This document shows positions 21,548 to 30,334 of a DNA stretch of 36,081 nucleotides, piece after piece. Origin of the DNA: Methylacidiphilum caldifontis (GTDB lineage Bacteria > Verrucomicrobiota > Verrucomicrobiia > Methylacidiphilales > CAMAQI01); contig CAMCSM010000021.1 of NCBI GenBank assembly GCA_945877805.1, forward strand, positions 1-36,081, written 5' to 3'. A program made the translations under genes and the position numbers. Numbering within the stretch: position 1 is the stretch's first letter; each line of letters opens with the position of its first letter. A model generated the notes under the pieces. The model was given only the letters and a program-made list of their open reading frames with translations. It was not told where the DNA came from and did not search any database.

Positions 21548-23374
21548 ATGCCCCTTATTCAACTTTCAGAAGTCACTCTCCGTTACGGAGTCGCACCGTT
21601 GCTCGATAAAGCCGATTTTCAAGTCGAGCCAGGCGAACGGGTCTGCCTCGTCGGCCGAAACGGAGCCGGAAAGTCGAGTCTGATGCGGCTGATTATCGGC
21701 GATGAGGTCCCGAATACCGGGGAGATTATTCGTCCTCCAGGGACTCACATCACCCGACTCGATCAAGAGGTTCCGGATAATCTTTTCGGCGCTGTTCACG
21801 ATGTGATTCGAACCGGAGTACGGCCGAATCATCATATGGAGGATTGGGAGGTCGATGTGATGATCGATGAAATGATCGAAGAGATGAAGCTTCCCGGCTA
21901 TGAGGAGTTCTCCTCCCTTTCCGGTGGGCTCAAGCGACGAGTTCTTCTGGCCCGCGCTCTTGCGGGAAAGCCCGATCTGATTCTTCTCGATGAACCGACG
22001 AATCATCTCGATCTCGAATCGATCCTCTGGCTGGAGAACTTTCTTCTTGTCCATCCCGTCACCCTTTTCTTCGTGACCCATGATCGCGCCTTCCTGCGTA
22101 AGCTGGCGACTCGCATTGTCGAGATTGACCGCGGAAAGCTTAAAAGCTGGGCCTGTACCTACGATGAATTCCTAGAGCGTCGCGCCGCTGATCTCAATGC
22201 AGAAAGTAAACAGTGGGCCGCTCTCGATAAAAAATTGGCTCAAGAGGAGGCTTGGCTTCGTCAAGGGGTCAAAGCCCGTCGAACCCGCAATGAAGGTCGA
22301 GTCCGCGAACTTGAGAAGCTCCGGATTGAACGGGGGGAACGCCGTAACCGTCAAGGGGTGGTCAAGCTCGATATCCAAACCGGCACCAGCTCCGGTCATC
22401 AGGTCATTGACACCAAGGATATTAGCTTTTCCTACGATGATCGACCGATCATCCAAAATCTCACTACCACCATCTGGCGCGGGGATAAAATCGGGATCAT
22501 TGGACCGAACGGCGGCGGAAAAACAACGCTTCTTAAACTTCTCCTGGGTCAAATGGAACCGACCACAGGAACGGTTAAACTTGGAACCAATCTTCAAGTG
22601 GTTTACCTTGATCAGCTCCGTGGACAGATCGATGACAATAAAACCTTGGCTGAAAATGTGGCCGGCAGCGCTGAGACGGTGAATTTTCAAGGGCGCGCGC
22701 GCCATATCCATAGCTACCTCCAAGATTTCTTATTTCGCTCCGATCAAGTGCGGATGCCGGCCAAGAGACTTTCTGGAGGGGAGCGGAATCGGCTCCTTCT
22801 CGCCCGGCTCTTTTTACAACCCGCCAATCTGCTCGTCCTTGATGAACCGACTAACGATCTGGATGCAGAAACCTTAGAGCTGCTCGAAGAGTTGCTCTTG
22901 GATTATGCGGGAACCCTTCTGCTCGTCTCCCATGACCGTGCCTTCTTGGATCATGTGGTCACCGGAACCTTGATTTTTGAGGGGGAGGGAAAAGTCACGG
23001 AATTCAATGGGGGTTACGAAGATTGGATGACCTACAAGGCGAAGAGCTCAACGCTCGCTTTAGAGAAAGCAACGAAACCAGTCGAAGCAACACAAGCTCC
23101 CGTAGCGACGCCGATCCCTGCAAAAGGGGAGAAGCTAAAAAAGATGTTGAATCGGGAGAAGAAGGAGATGGAGGAGCTCCCGGCGATCATCGAAAAGCTG
23201 GAAGCGGAGCACAAAGCCCTTTCTGAAAAAATCTGGGATCCCGAGCTCCATCAAAAAGAGCCGGAAGCGATCGTTGCATTGAAAAAACGTTTAGCAGAAA
23301 TTGAGAGTGAGACCGATAAGAGTTACACCCGCTGGCATGAGCTCGAAGCGATCCAGAAATCGTCTGCTGAATAA
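21548..23374 (+). CDS. ABC-F family ATPase, Uup-like
   Basis: 608 residues with two ABC domains and no membrane segments. Domain 1: GRNGAGKSS, LSGGLKRRVLLARAL and LILLDEPTNHLD. Domain 2: GPNGGGKTT, LSGGERNRLLLARLF and LLVLDEPTNDLD. A linker follows domain 1 and a C-terminal coiled coil (LKKMLNREKKEMEELPAIIEKLEAEHKALS onward) resembles Uup. ABC-F proteins act on the ribosome or, for Uup, in DNA-related processes. The start at ATG 21548 has AGAGG a few nt upstream; the frame is open from 21500. Leucine codons are richer in C than in the neighbouring mutS, consistent with higher expression. Repeat E1 begins 1 bp after its stop. Confidence 0.87.
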   Translation: MPLIQLSEVTLRYGVAPLLDKADFQVEPGERVCLVGRNGAGKSSLMRLIIGDEVPNTGEIIRPPGTHITRLDQEVPDNLFGAVHDVIRTGVRPNHHMEDWEVDVMIDEMIEEMKLPGYEEFSSLSGGLKRRVLLARALAGKPDLILLDEPTNHLDLESILWLENFLLVHPVTLFFVTHDRAFLRKLATRIVEIDRGKLKSWACTYDEFLERRAADLNAESKQWAALDKKLAQEEAWLRQGVKARRTRNEGRVRELEKLRIERGERRNRQGVVKLDIQTGTSSGHQVIDTKDISFSYDDRPIIQNLTTTIWRGDKIGIIGPNGGGKTTLLKLLLGQMEPTTGTVKLGTNLQVVYLDQLRGQIDDNKTLAENVAGSAETVNFQGRARHIHSYLQDFLFRSDQVRMPAKRLSGGERNRLLLARLFLQPANLLVLDEPTNDLDAETLELLEELLLDYAGTLLLVSHDRAFLDHVVTGTLIFEGEGKVTEFNGGYEDWMTYKAKSSTLALEKATKPVEATQAPVATPIPAKGEKLKKMLNREKKEMEELPAIIEKLEAEHKALSEKIWDPELHQKEPEAIVALKKRLAEIESETDKSYTRWHELEAIQKSSAE

Positions 23375-23375
23375 A

Positions 23376-23431
23376 CATTCCATTTCGGCTGCTGATTTAC
23401 TCAAAATATTTTTTTATGGAAGGATCTAGGT
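23376..23431 (+). repeat. 56-bp repeat E1
   Basis: It starts CATTCCATTTCGGCTGCTGA and ends ATGGAAGGATCTAGGT, with TTCCAT and ATGGAA as inverted ends around an A+T-rich middle. It matches 33155-33210 at 54 of 56 positions. It lies right after the ABC-F stop and 41 nt before the M48 start. The ATG inside it is not the gene start. Confidence 0.85.
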
Positions 23432-23472
23432 GTGTTCTTGTCCTTTGTCGGAAATCTGGTTGTGTGAGAGGA

Positions 23473-24276
23473 ATGAAGATCGATTTCTTTCGACGATGTT
23501 TTCAACCGAGTTCCTACGCACGCTGGGGCTCTTTGGGGCTACTTTTTTTAGTCGCTTGTGTGACGCTTTCAGAGACGGGAGAAAGAGTATTTTTAATGAC
23601 TTCAACCGGTCAAGAGGCGCAGATGGGGGCTCAGGCCTTTCAAAGTTTTAAAAAAAGCCAAAAGATTTCAACGAATGAAGCCGATCAAAAGCGGGTGAAA
23701 GCGGTCGCCGATCGATTGATTGCCCATGTGGCGATTCCTGATGCGCAATGGGAGACGGTTGTTTTTGAGGATGAGACACCGAACGCTTTTGCGCTTCCGG
23801 GGGGAAAGATTGGGGTTCATACGGGGATGTTAAAGCTCGTGGAGAATGATGCCCAGCTTGCGGCGGTCATGGGACATGAGATTGCGCATGTGGTGCTGAG
23901 GCATTCCGGGCAACGGTTTTCGGCTCAATTTCCGATCATGATGGGGTATGCCGGATTGGGGCTGGCGCTGCAGCATGAGGATTGGAAGACGCAACAGTTA
24001 GCGATGACGACTTTTGGGGTTGGGTCACAGGTTTTCGGTGTTTTGCCTTTTAGTCGTCAGCATGAATATCAGGCGGATGAAATTGGGCTCAAATATATGG
24101 CAAAGGCCGGTTATGATCCGCAGCAGGCGATTCAATTTTGGAAATTGATGGAGAAGAGTTCCAAAGGAGGCAAGCCGCCGGAATTTTTAAGTACCCATCC
24201 GAGTGACTCTCACCGAATTGCCCTTCTGGAGCGGGCCCTTCCGAGCGCGATGCAGTATTATCAAGGGATTCGCTAG
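23473..24276 (+). CDS. M48-family metallopeptidase lipoprotein (BepA/LoiP-like)
   Basis: 267 residues. After a long N-region (MKIDFFRRCFQPSSYARWG) comes a hydrophobic run ending in the lipobox LVAC (C29), so the protein is probably anchored in a membrane on the periplasmic side. The zinc site is HEIAH (135-139) with the third ligand in EYQADEIG (E203). DSHRI near the C-terminus is also typical. Such peptidases degrade or refold misassembled outer-membrane proteins. The frame is open to 23416, but that part lies in repeat E1, so the ATG at 23473 is preferred. Confidence 0.88.
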   Translation: MKIDFFRRCFQPSSYARWGSLGLLFLVACVTLSETGERVFLMTSTGQEAQMGAQAFQSFKKSQKISTNEADQKRVKAVADRLIAHVAIPDAQWETVVFEDETPNAFALPGGKIGVHTGMLKLVENDAQLAAVMGHEIAHVVLRHSGQRFSAQFPIMMGYAGLGLALQHEDWKTQQLAMTTFGVGSQVFGVLPFSRQHEYQADEIGLKYMAKAGYDPQQAIQFWKLMEKSSKGGKPPEFLSTHPSDSHRIALLERALPSAMQYYQGIR

Positions 24277-24350
24277 TGTAGTCCGTCATCTATTTTGTAA
24301 CATAAATAAATTAAGCTCACGCTTCCATTGGAATTAAAAAACTCTCCTAT

Positions 24351-24381
24351 TGAAGTAAACTTCCTTAAGTTGACGCCTATG
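24351..24381 (+). repeat. Dispersed repeat A4 with 5' extension
   Basis: TGAAGTAAACTTCCT (shared with A5 at 5245-5265) runs into CTTAAGTTGACGCCTATG (24364-24381, identical to A2). It continues with GCGCACGTGCGGGA, similar to A1, and a CGGGA/TCCCG hairpin. Confidence 0.65.
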
Positions 24382-24412
24382 CGCACGTGCGGGATCGCTC
24401 CCGATATATTTC

Positions 24413-24434
24413 TATTGCAAGAAATAGTTTAAAT
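24413..24434 (+). repeat. Dispersed repeat B8
   Basis: TATTGCAAGAAATAGTTTAA is a diverged B core, about 32 nt downstream of A4 and 15 nt upstream of the M24 peptidase start. Its TTGCAA could double as the -35 element of that gene. Confidence 0.5.
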
Positions 24435-24449
24435 CCCCTTAATTTTCAC
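24415..24449 (+). promoter_or_regulatory. Candidate promoter of the M24 peptidase, leaderless type
   Basis: TTGCAA (24415-24420), an 18-nt spacer and TTAATT (24439-24444), then 5 nt to the ATG at 24450. The spacer is longer than in the other examples, so this one is weaker. Confidence 0.3.
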
Positions 24450-25559
24450 ATGACTTCACTTCCCCGATTCATGTACGCCTCGAGTGAGGAAAATGCCGAG
24501 ATGCTTTATGCGACTCAGTTTTTTGTTCCGGATCCCTTTTTGTGGTGGGAGTTTCAGGGGAAGCGCTCGGTCGTTTTAAGTGCTCTTGAGATCGATCGCG
24601 GAAAACGGGAGGCGGAAGTCGATCGGATCTACGGATTCGACCATTTTCTAGAAAAAGGAGTTAAGCCGACGGCGGGGCATTTAATTCGAGCGATCTGCAA
24701 AAAGTTTCGTTTTAAGAAAATTCAGGTTCCCCCGTTTTTCCCCGCCGGAATTGTTGAGGAGGTTCGCAAAGAGGGGATTCGTGTGGAGGTCGCTGGGGAG
24801 CCCTTTTTTCAACAACGAAGATTTAAATCGGCAGCGGAAGTTCAGAAGATCAAGCGGGGGGTAGAGCTGGCGACGATCGGACTTTTACGCGGTCAAGAGG
24901 TGATTCAAGAGTCGAGGATTCGCAAAGATCGAAAATTATTTTGGGGAAATGAGATTTTAACTTCAGAGCGTTTACGGGGAGAGATCGATGCGGCGATCGT
25001 GAGAGCGAACGGGCTTCCGGCAAATACGATTGTTGCGGGGGGAAATCAGGCCTGTGATCCCCATGAGCGAGGGTCGGGGCCGTTATTTGCAAATCAGGCG
25101 ATCATCCTTGATATTTTCCCTCGAGATCCTCGGACCGGTTACTACGGCGATTTGACGCGAACTGTTGTCAAAGGAAGGGCCTCAGAACCGCTCAGGCATC
25201 TTTATCAGACGGTGAAAAAGGGGAAGGCTTGGGTGATGAATTCGGTAAAGCCCGGAAGATCGGGGTCAGAGATGCATCGGGAGTTGGTGGAACAATTCAA
25301 GAAGGCCGGTTATCCGACGAAGAAAATAAAGGGACGTTGGGTCGGCTTTTTTCATGGGATTGGTCATGGATTGGGGATGGAGGTTCATGAGGCTCCACGA
25401 TTTTCTGATACAAATTTTACTCCGGGAGAGGTGATTACCGTTGAGCCTGGGATTTACTATCCGGGGATTGGGGGGGTGCGTTTGGAGGATGTGGTTGTGG
25501 TTCATTCCAAGGGGGTTCGTAATTTAACGAATCTACCAGAAGAACTTGAGATTTTTTAA
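24450..25559 (+). CDS. M24-family metallopeptidase (Xaa-Pro peptidase-like)
   Basis: 369 residues. The pita-bread catalytic domain occupies the C-terminal part: the metal ligands are Asp in ILDIFPR, Asp in GDLTRTV, His in FHGIGHGLGMEVHE, Glu in VEPGIYYP and Glu in RLEDVV, all present. It probably removes N-terminal residues before proline from peptides in the cytoplasm. The N-terminal domain (about 1-130) is a creatinase-type fold with little conserved sequence. The frame is open to 24387, but the ATG at 24450 excludes repeat B8 and fits better. Confidence 0.87.
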   Translation: MTSLPRFMYASSEENAEMLYATQFFVPDPFLWWEFQGKRSVVLSALEIDRGKREAEVDRIYGFDHFLEKGVKPTAGHLIRAICKKFRFKKIQVPPFFPAGIVEEVRKEGIRVEVAGEPFFQQRRFKSAAEVQKIKRGVELATIGLLRGQEVIQESRIRKDRKLFWGNEILTSERLRGEIDAAIVRANGLPANTIVAGGNQACDPHERGSGPLFANQAIILDIFPRDPRTGYYGDLTRTVVKGRASEPLRHLYQTVKKGKAWVMNSVKPGRSGSEMHRELVEQFKKAGYPTKKIKGRWVGFFHGIGHGLGMEVHEAPRFSDTNFTPGEVITVEPGIYYPGIGGVRLEDVVVVHSKGVRNLTNLPEELEIF

Positions 25560-25562
25560 GAA

Positions 25563-25597
25563 TTGATTCCTCTCTTTCAAAAGTACAGAGTCTTGAG
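25563..25597 (+). promoter_or_regulatory. Candidate hprK promoter, leaderless type
   Basis: TTGATT (25563-25568), a 15-nt spacer and TACAGA (25584-25589), then 8 nt to the ATG at 25598. No Shine-Dalgarno sequence is visible. Confidence 0.35.
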
Positions 25598-26563
25598 ATG
25601 AGTCAAATGGATCGAGTTCCCAAGTCTATTATTCCCGTGGTGACGGTAGGGGATTATTATTCCAAAAATGCTGAGACCCTTCACATGAAGCTAGTGGCTG
25701 GGGCCAGTGGATTAAAACGAAAGATTCGTGAGGGATCGGTCAATCGACCGGGATTAGGGCTCGTCGGTTTTTTCAGTAATTTTGCGTGGAAGCGGATTCA
25801 GGTGATTGGATGGGCGGAGACCTCTTATTTAAACTCATTGACCCCTAAAGAAAGTCGGAAGCGGGTTCGAGATTTATTTGCTCAAAAAATTCCAGGGATT
25901 GTTTTTACTCGAAATATCAAGCCGCCCGATCATGTATTGGAAGAGGCGGAGGCTTTTAATATCCCTGTTTTTAAGAGTTCGATGGCAACTTTGCGGTATT
26001 TAAATGCGGCGACGATTTGTATGGAGATCGATTTTGCGCCCCGAACCTCGGTTTATGGAAGCATGCTCGATATTCAGGGGATAGGGGTCGTGATTCGGGG
26101 GGATAGTGGGATTGGAAAAAGTGAGTGTGCCCTTTCCCTGTTGGCGAGGGGACATAGTTTAGTTGCGGATGATATCACTCGGGTTCGGATTTTTGAAGGG
26201 CGCGAGTTGATTGGATCTGCCTCCCCCGTGACTCGATCGCATATGGAGGTGCGGGGATTAGGGATCATCAATGCCGCTCATTTATTTGGAATTCGCAGCG
26301 TTCGTCTCGAAAAACGGATTGATTTAGTAGTGACCTTGGCGGAGTGGTCAAAGGTCGAGGAGGTCGAGCGAGTTGGTTTAGATGAAAGTCATTATGAAAT
26401 CTTGCAAATAAAAATTCCTCATGTCATCATCCCTGTAAGACCCGGTCGAGATCTTGCGACAATCGTTGAGATCGCGGCGATGGATCAAAAGCTGAAAACA
26501 ATGGGTCAGCATTCTGCATCTGAATTTAATGATCGACTCATTCAAACGATTTCAAATCAATAA
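25598..26563 (+). CDS. hprK: HPr kinase/phosphorylase
   Basis: 321 residues. Phosphorylates HPr on a serine and removes that phosphate, controlling carbon metabolism. The P-loop GDSGIGKS is at 168-175 and the family signature VRGLGIINAAHLFG lies in the C-terminal half. The N-terminal domain has the DRTase-like fold. The order hprK-ptsH-ptsI, with 12 and 17 bp gaps, places the whole relay in one operon. In Gram-negative bacteria without PTS sugar permeases this set often serves regulation only, and no permease is seen here. Confidence 0.94.
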   Translation: MSQMDRVPKSIIPVVTVGDYYSKNAETLHMKLVAGASGLKRKIREGSVNRPGLGLVGFFSNFAWKRIQVIGWAETSYLNSLTPKESRKRVRDLFAQKIPGIVFTRNIKPPDHVLEEAEAFNIPVFKSSMATLRYLNAATICMEIDFAPRTSVYGSMLDIQGIGVVIRGDSGIGKSECALSLLARGHSLVADDITRVRIFEGRELIGSASPVTRSHMEVRGLGIINAAHLFGIRSVRLEKRIDLVVTLAEWSKVEEVERVGLDESHYEILQIKIPHVIIPVRPGRDLATIVEIAAMDQKLKTMGQHSASEFNDRLIQTISNQ

Positions 26564-26575
26564 CGGAGTAATAGC

Positions 26576-26860
26576 ATGTCTGGAAAAGATGGAAAAATAG
26601 TAAAAGATTTGGTGGTTGCTAATAAATTAGGGATCCATGCCCGTCCAGCTGCGATGTTTGTCCGTGTAGCGAATCGATTTGCCTGTGAGGTTTGGGTAGA
26701 GAAAGATGGGGAAGAGGTCAATGGGAAGAGCATCATGGGGTTAATGCTTTTGGCCGCCGGTTGTGGCTCTCGTTTAAAGGTCACGGCCATCGGAGCGGAT
26801 GCGCCACAGGCCCTTAAAGAAATAGAAGAATTAATAGCTCGCAAATTTGACGAGGAATAG
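26576..26860 (+). CDS. ptsH: Phosphocarrier protein HPr
   Basis: 94 residues. The phosphorylated histidine is in NKLGIHARPAAM (H21) and the HprK target serine in GKSIMGLM (S52). Both residues are present, so both enzyme I and HprK should be able to act on it. The protein has about six extra N-terminal residues compared with short HPr forms. GGAG stands 7 nt before the ATG, so this internal gene uses a Shine-Dalgarno site. Confidence 0.95.
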   Translation: MSGKDGKIVKDLVVANKLGIHARPAAMFVRVANRFACEVWVEKDGEEVNGKSIMGLMLLAAGCGSRLKVTAIGADAPQALKEIEELIARKFDEE

Positions 26861-26877
26861 TGTAAAATCCCATCTTA

Positions 26878-28650
26878 ATGATGGAGGAGAATTCACAGAC
26901 ACTATTAAATGAAGTCCGGCTGGTTGGAGTTGCGGCTTCACCGGGCTGTGTTGTCGCTCCTGTGGTGGTTTTTTCCCAGGATAACAAAATTATTCGCCGG
27001 AGGAAAATTAAGCCGGAGGATATTTCTAATGAGATGGAGCTTTTCGAGCTGGCATTAGGAAAGACCCGCCAAGAAATTTTAGAAATTAAAGAGAAGCTGG
27101 AACAAGATCTTCCAGATCAAGACGCCGCAATTTTTGATGCTCATTTGTTAGTTTTAGAAGATCCGACGATTATTGAGGCGGTAAAAGCGCAATTAGAGGA
27201 AAAGTTGTTAGGGGTGGATTACATTTATCAGCAGACAACAAAATCATTTATTAAGCAACTTCGCCAAATTGAGGATGAGTTTTTAAGCGAGCGGGCGGCC
27301 GATATTCAAGATGTCAGCCGTCGTGTCTTGCGTCACTTACAGGGACGTTCCGGCCTTTCATTCCAGCTGGATGTTCCTTCGATCATTGTTGCGCATGATT
27401 TAACGCCGAGTGATACCGCTCAACTCGACCGGAAGATGGTTTTGGGTTTTGCGACTGAGGGGGGAAGCCGAACCTCTCATACCGCAATTATTGCGCGCTC
27501 ACTGGATATTCCGGCGGTCGTTAGTTTAAAGCAGGTGCTCAATCAGATCGAGTCAGGGATTGAGGTTCTGTTGGACGGACATGAAGGGCTTTTAATTCTA
27601 AATCCTTCGGAAGAAACCAAGCGGATTTCAGGTCAGATTGAAGGGAAACGATTAGAGGTCGATCAACGATTGACTTCCCTTCGTGAGGTCTCCGCAACGA
27701 CGACCGATCTTAAGAAAATTACCGTTTCGGCGAATGTTGGATTAGAGGCCGATATCTCGATGATGCTCGAGAATGGGGCTGAGGGAGTGGGGCTTTATCG
27801 TACGGAGTTTTTGTACATTAATCGGGAAGGATTTCCGAGCGAAGAGGAGCAGTATCAAAACTATCGGGCGGTTGCTCATGCGGCGCTTCCGCATTCGGTG
27901 ATTATCCGGACTTTGGATTTAGGGGGAGATAAGTTTATCTCGAATAATGAAGGATTTATTCCAGAACAAAACCCGTTTTTAGGATGGCGCGGAATCCGTT
28001 TTTGTTTAACCGAAAGAGCGATTTTTAAGATACAACTCCGAGCAATCTGTCGTGCGAGTATTGAAGGGAATGTTAAAATTATGTTTCCGATGGTCTCCGA
28101 TATCGATGAGTATCGTCGCGCCCGATCGCTCCTTGAAGAGGTGAAACGGGAGCTGAGGGCGGAGGGAGTTCCGATTGCGGATAAGATGGAGGTGGGGGTG
28201 ATGATTGAGGTTCCCTCGGCAGCGATGACGGCAGAGTTTTATGCTCGCGAGGCTAATTTTTTAAGTATTGGGACGAATGATTTAATTCAGTACACCTTGG
28301 CGGTTGATCGAGTCAATGAGAAGGTTGCCTATCTTTATCAGCCGACCCATCCCTCGATTTTGCGGCTTATTAAGCAAGTGGTGGATGCGGGGCATCGGCA
28401 TAATATCTGGGTCGGTGTTTGCGGAGAGATGGCCTCCGATATTATTTTAACCCCGCTGCTATTAGGATTAGGGGTCGATGAATTAAGTTTAGGGGCTGGA
28501 AATATCCCTCGTATTAAAAAAGCGATTCAAACCTTGAGCTTTGAAGAGACTCAGAAAATGGTCGCTGAATGGATGGATTGGTATAAGGCCGAGGATATCA
28601 TGCGCGCATTGGAGGACTATGCGAAGAGTCTTTATCCTGATCTACTTTAA
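26878..28650 (+). CDS. ptsI: Phosphoenolpyruvate-protein phosphotransferase (enzyme I)
   Basis: 590 residues. Transfers phosphate from PEP to HPr. The swivelling phosphohistidine domain has GGSRTSHTAIIARS (H201). The TIM-barrel PEP domain has GVGLYRTEFLYI, MIEVPSAA, SIGTNDLIQYTLAVDR and the catalytic cysteine in GVCGEMASD. All active-site motifs are intact. A second ATG directly follows the first. With hprK and ptsH upstream it completes the relay, but no EIIA or permease gene is nearby. Confidence 0.95.
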   Translation: MMEENSQTLLNEVRLVGVAASPGCVVAPVVVFSQDNKIIRRRKIKPEDISNEMELFELALGKTRQEILEIKEKLEQDLPDQDAAIFDAHLLVLEDPTIIEAVKAQLEEKLLGVDYIYQQTTKSFIKQLRQIEDEFLSERAADIQDVSRRVLRHLQGRSGLSFQLDVPSIIVAHDLTPSDTAQLDRKMVLGFATEGGSRTSHTAIIARSLDIPAVVSLKQVLNQIESGIEVLLDGHEGLLILNPSEETKRISGQIEGKRLEVDQRLTSLREVSATTTDLKKITVSANVGLEADISMMLENGAEGVGLYRTEFLYINREGFPSEEEQYQNYRAVAHAALPHSVIIRTLDLGGDKFISNNEGFIPEQNPFLGWRGIRFCLTERAIFKIQLRAICRASIEGNVKIMFPMVSDIDEYRRARSLLEEVKRELRAEGVPIADKMEVGVMIEVPSAAMTAEFYAREANFLSIGTNDLIQYTLAVDRVNEKVAYLYQPTHPSILRLIKQVVDAGHRHNIWVGVCGEMASDIILTPLLLGLGVDELSLGAGNIPRIKKAIQTLSFEETQKMVAEWMDWYKAEDIMRALEDYAKSLYPDLL

Positions 28651-28697
28651 GGAATTGACTCTGATCAAATTTTCTCTCTAGTGAAGGCTCATTTCAT

Positions 28698-29444
28698 ATG
28701 CAAGTACTCGTATTAGCTGCCGGTTACGCCACACGACTTTATCCTTTGACCTTGAATCAACCCAAGCCGCTTTTGGAGATTGCGGGACGTCCCATGTTAG
28801 AGCACGTCGTCGAAAAAATTGGAACGATCGCAGGGATTCAAGATTGGTTGATCGTCACAAATCAAAAATTTTCAGGGCATTTTGAGCGCTGGGTTCAAGA
28901 CTATCAAAAGAAGTCGCCAGAGTTTCAATGTCAGGTCTTTAATGATCGGTCGACGAGCGACGCTGATAAGTTGGGAGCGATCGGCGATATTCACTTTGTT
29001 CTTTCTCAAGGGGCAGTGAAGGAGGGGTTGATCGTCATTGCGGGTGATAATTTATTTAGCGATTCCTTGGCTGACTTTGGTCGTTATTGTCAAGAGGTAG
29101 AGGGGCCAGTTTTGGGGGTTTATGATATCGGAAGTTTAGAGGAAATTAAGAAATACAGTAGCATTGAGGTCGATTCTCAGGGGAAAATCCTCTCGTTCGA
29201 GGAAAAGCCAACCGATCCTAAAAGCACTCTTTTGGGAATTGCGCTGTACTACTATCCTCCAGCCATTGTAGAGCTGTTGAAGGTTTATATTGAAGAAGGG
29301 AATAATCCCGATCAACCAGGGCGTTTCATCCAATGGCTATACCCTCGGGTTCCGGTCCATACTTGGAAAGTTCCTGGGCTTTGGTACGATATCGGAAGTA
29401 AAGAGACTCTTGAAGAGGCCGACCGTATTTTCAGAGCTCAATAA
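28698..29444 (+). CDS. Sugar-phosphate nucleotidyltransferase
   Basis: 248 residues. The NTP-transferase signature LAAGYATRLYPLTLNQPKPL is at 6-25, followed by the sugar-recognition region VIAGDNLFSD and FEEKPTDP. Length and motifs resemble RmlA- or mannose-1-phosphate guanylyltransferase-type domains; the base and sugar are not decided by the sequence. An upstream TTGACT, 16-nt spacer and TCTAGT could be a promoter with a short leader. Confidence 0.85.
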   Translation: MQVLVLAAGYATRLYPLTLNQPKPLLEIAGRPMLEHVVEKIGTIAGIQDWLIVTNQKFSGHFERWVQDYQKKSPEFQCQVFNDRSTSDADKLGAIGDIHFVLSQGAVKEGLIVIAGDNLFSDSLADFGRYCQEVEGPVLGVYDIGSLEEIKKYSSIEVDSQGKILSFEEKPTDPKSTLLGIALYYYPPAIVELLKVYIEEGNNPDQPGRFIQWLYPRVPVHTWKVPGLWYDIGSKETLEEADRIFRAQ

Positions 29445-29473
29445 TTCGTAGTGGATATTTGGGCGGTTTTTTG

Positions 29474-29485
29474 GATAATGAACCA
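29474..29485 (+). promoter_or_regulatory. Possible -10 element before ispE
   Basis: GATAAT (29474-29479) ends 6 nt before the ATG at 29486, in the same position as the other leaderless candidates. The -35 (GTGGAT) is poor. Confidence 0.3.
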
Positions 29486-30334
29486 ATGAGTCAGACTTGG
29501 ACCCATTCTGCCCCTGCAAAGATTAATTTAAATCTCAGAATTTTGGGAAAGCGTCCTGATGGTTTCCATGAATTGGAGACTCTCATGGTGCCGATTACAT
29601 TGGCAGATGAGTTGAGATTTCAAAAAAAAGAGCGTGGCATTGCAATGACTTGTTCCGATCCCACGCTGCCTTGTGATGCGACGAATTTAGTTTGGAAAGC
29701 CGCCGCGCTATTTTTTCAAACCTATGCGGTGGAGGGAGGGATTGAGATTCATCTGGAAAAGAAAACTCCTCATGGGGCGGGATTAGGGGGGGGAAGTAGT
29801 GATGCGGCAACGGTTTTACTGGCCCTACGAGAGATCTATCAAGTCGATGTGAGTGACGAGGGGCTCGCCGCGCTCGCCTCACAAATGGGGAGCGATATCC
29901 CCTTTTTTATCTACCAGCGCGCCGCTTGGTGTCGGGGGCGCGGAGAGATCATCGAGCCGATCGACCTCCCTTTTTCTTATCAAGGGATCTTAGTTCATCC
30001 TGGTTTTGCGGTTCCGACCCCTTGGGCCTATCAGACTTATGCCCAGAATCCCTCGAGGGGAGAGTCGGGAGCCGATCTTGGATGGGTGACTCTTCAAAAT
30101 GATTTAGAGCCGGCGGTCTTTTTAAAATATGCCTGGATTCCGACGGTGAAGCGGTGGTTTCAGGAACAACCAGAAGTTTTAGATTCGATGATGAGCGGAA
30201 GTGGCAGCGCCGTTTTCGCCCTGATCAAATTAGGGGAAAATCGCGAAGGAGTTTTCAATCGATTTCGCGCCGAATTTGGGGTCGATATTTTTTCAGTATT
30301 ATTTGAATTTATTGGAGAAACTAAAAAATCATGA
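29486..30334 (+). CDS. ispE: 4-diphosphocytidyl-2-C-methyl-D-erythritol kinase
   Basis: 282 residues. ATP-dependent GHMP kinase of the non-mevalonate (MEP) isoprenoid pathway. APAKINLNLRILGKRPDGFHELET carries the substrate-binding lysine (K12), and the GHMP phosphate loop PHGAGLGGGSSDAATV is at 95-110. The third motif MMSGSGSAVFAL is near the C-terminus. The frame is open to 29459, but MSQTWTHSAPAK is the natural start. The stop overlaps the kinase start as ATGA (30331-30334). Confidence 0.94.
   Translation: MSQTWTHSAPAKINLNLRILGKRPDGFHELETLMVPITLADELRFQKKERGIAMTCSDPTLPCDATNLVWKAAALFFQTYAVEGGIEIHLEKKTPHGAGLGGGSSDAATVLLALREIYQVDVSDEGLAALASQMGSDIPFFIYQRAAWCRGRGEIIEPIDLPFSYQGILVHPGFAVPTPWAYQTYAQNPSRGESGADLGWVTLQNDLEPAVFLKYAWIPTVKRWFQEQPEVLDSMMSGSGSAVFALIKLGENREGVFNRFRAEFGVDIFSVLFEFIGETKKS

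Noticed and set aside
21548-23374. Horizontal transfer of the ABC-F gene based on C-rich codons
   Set aside because: Higher expression explains the codon preference equally well, and the gene is a normal full-length housekeeping-type protein.
23416-23472. Upstream start for the M48 peptidase giving an extra 19 residues
   Set aside because: The extra codons lie partly in repeat E1, which also occurs upstream of glgB, and the added residues displace the lipoprotein signal from the N-terminus.
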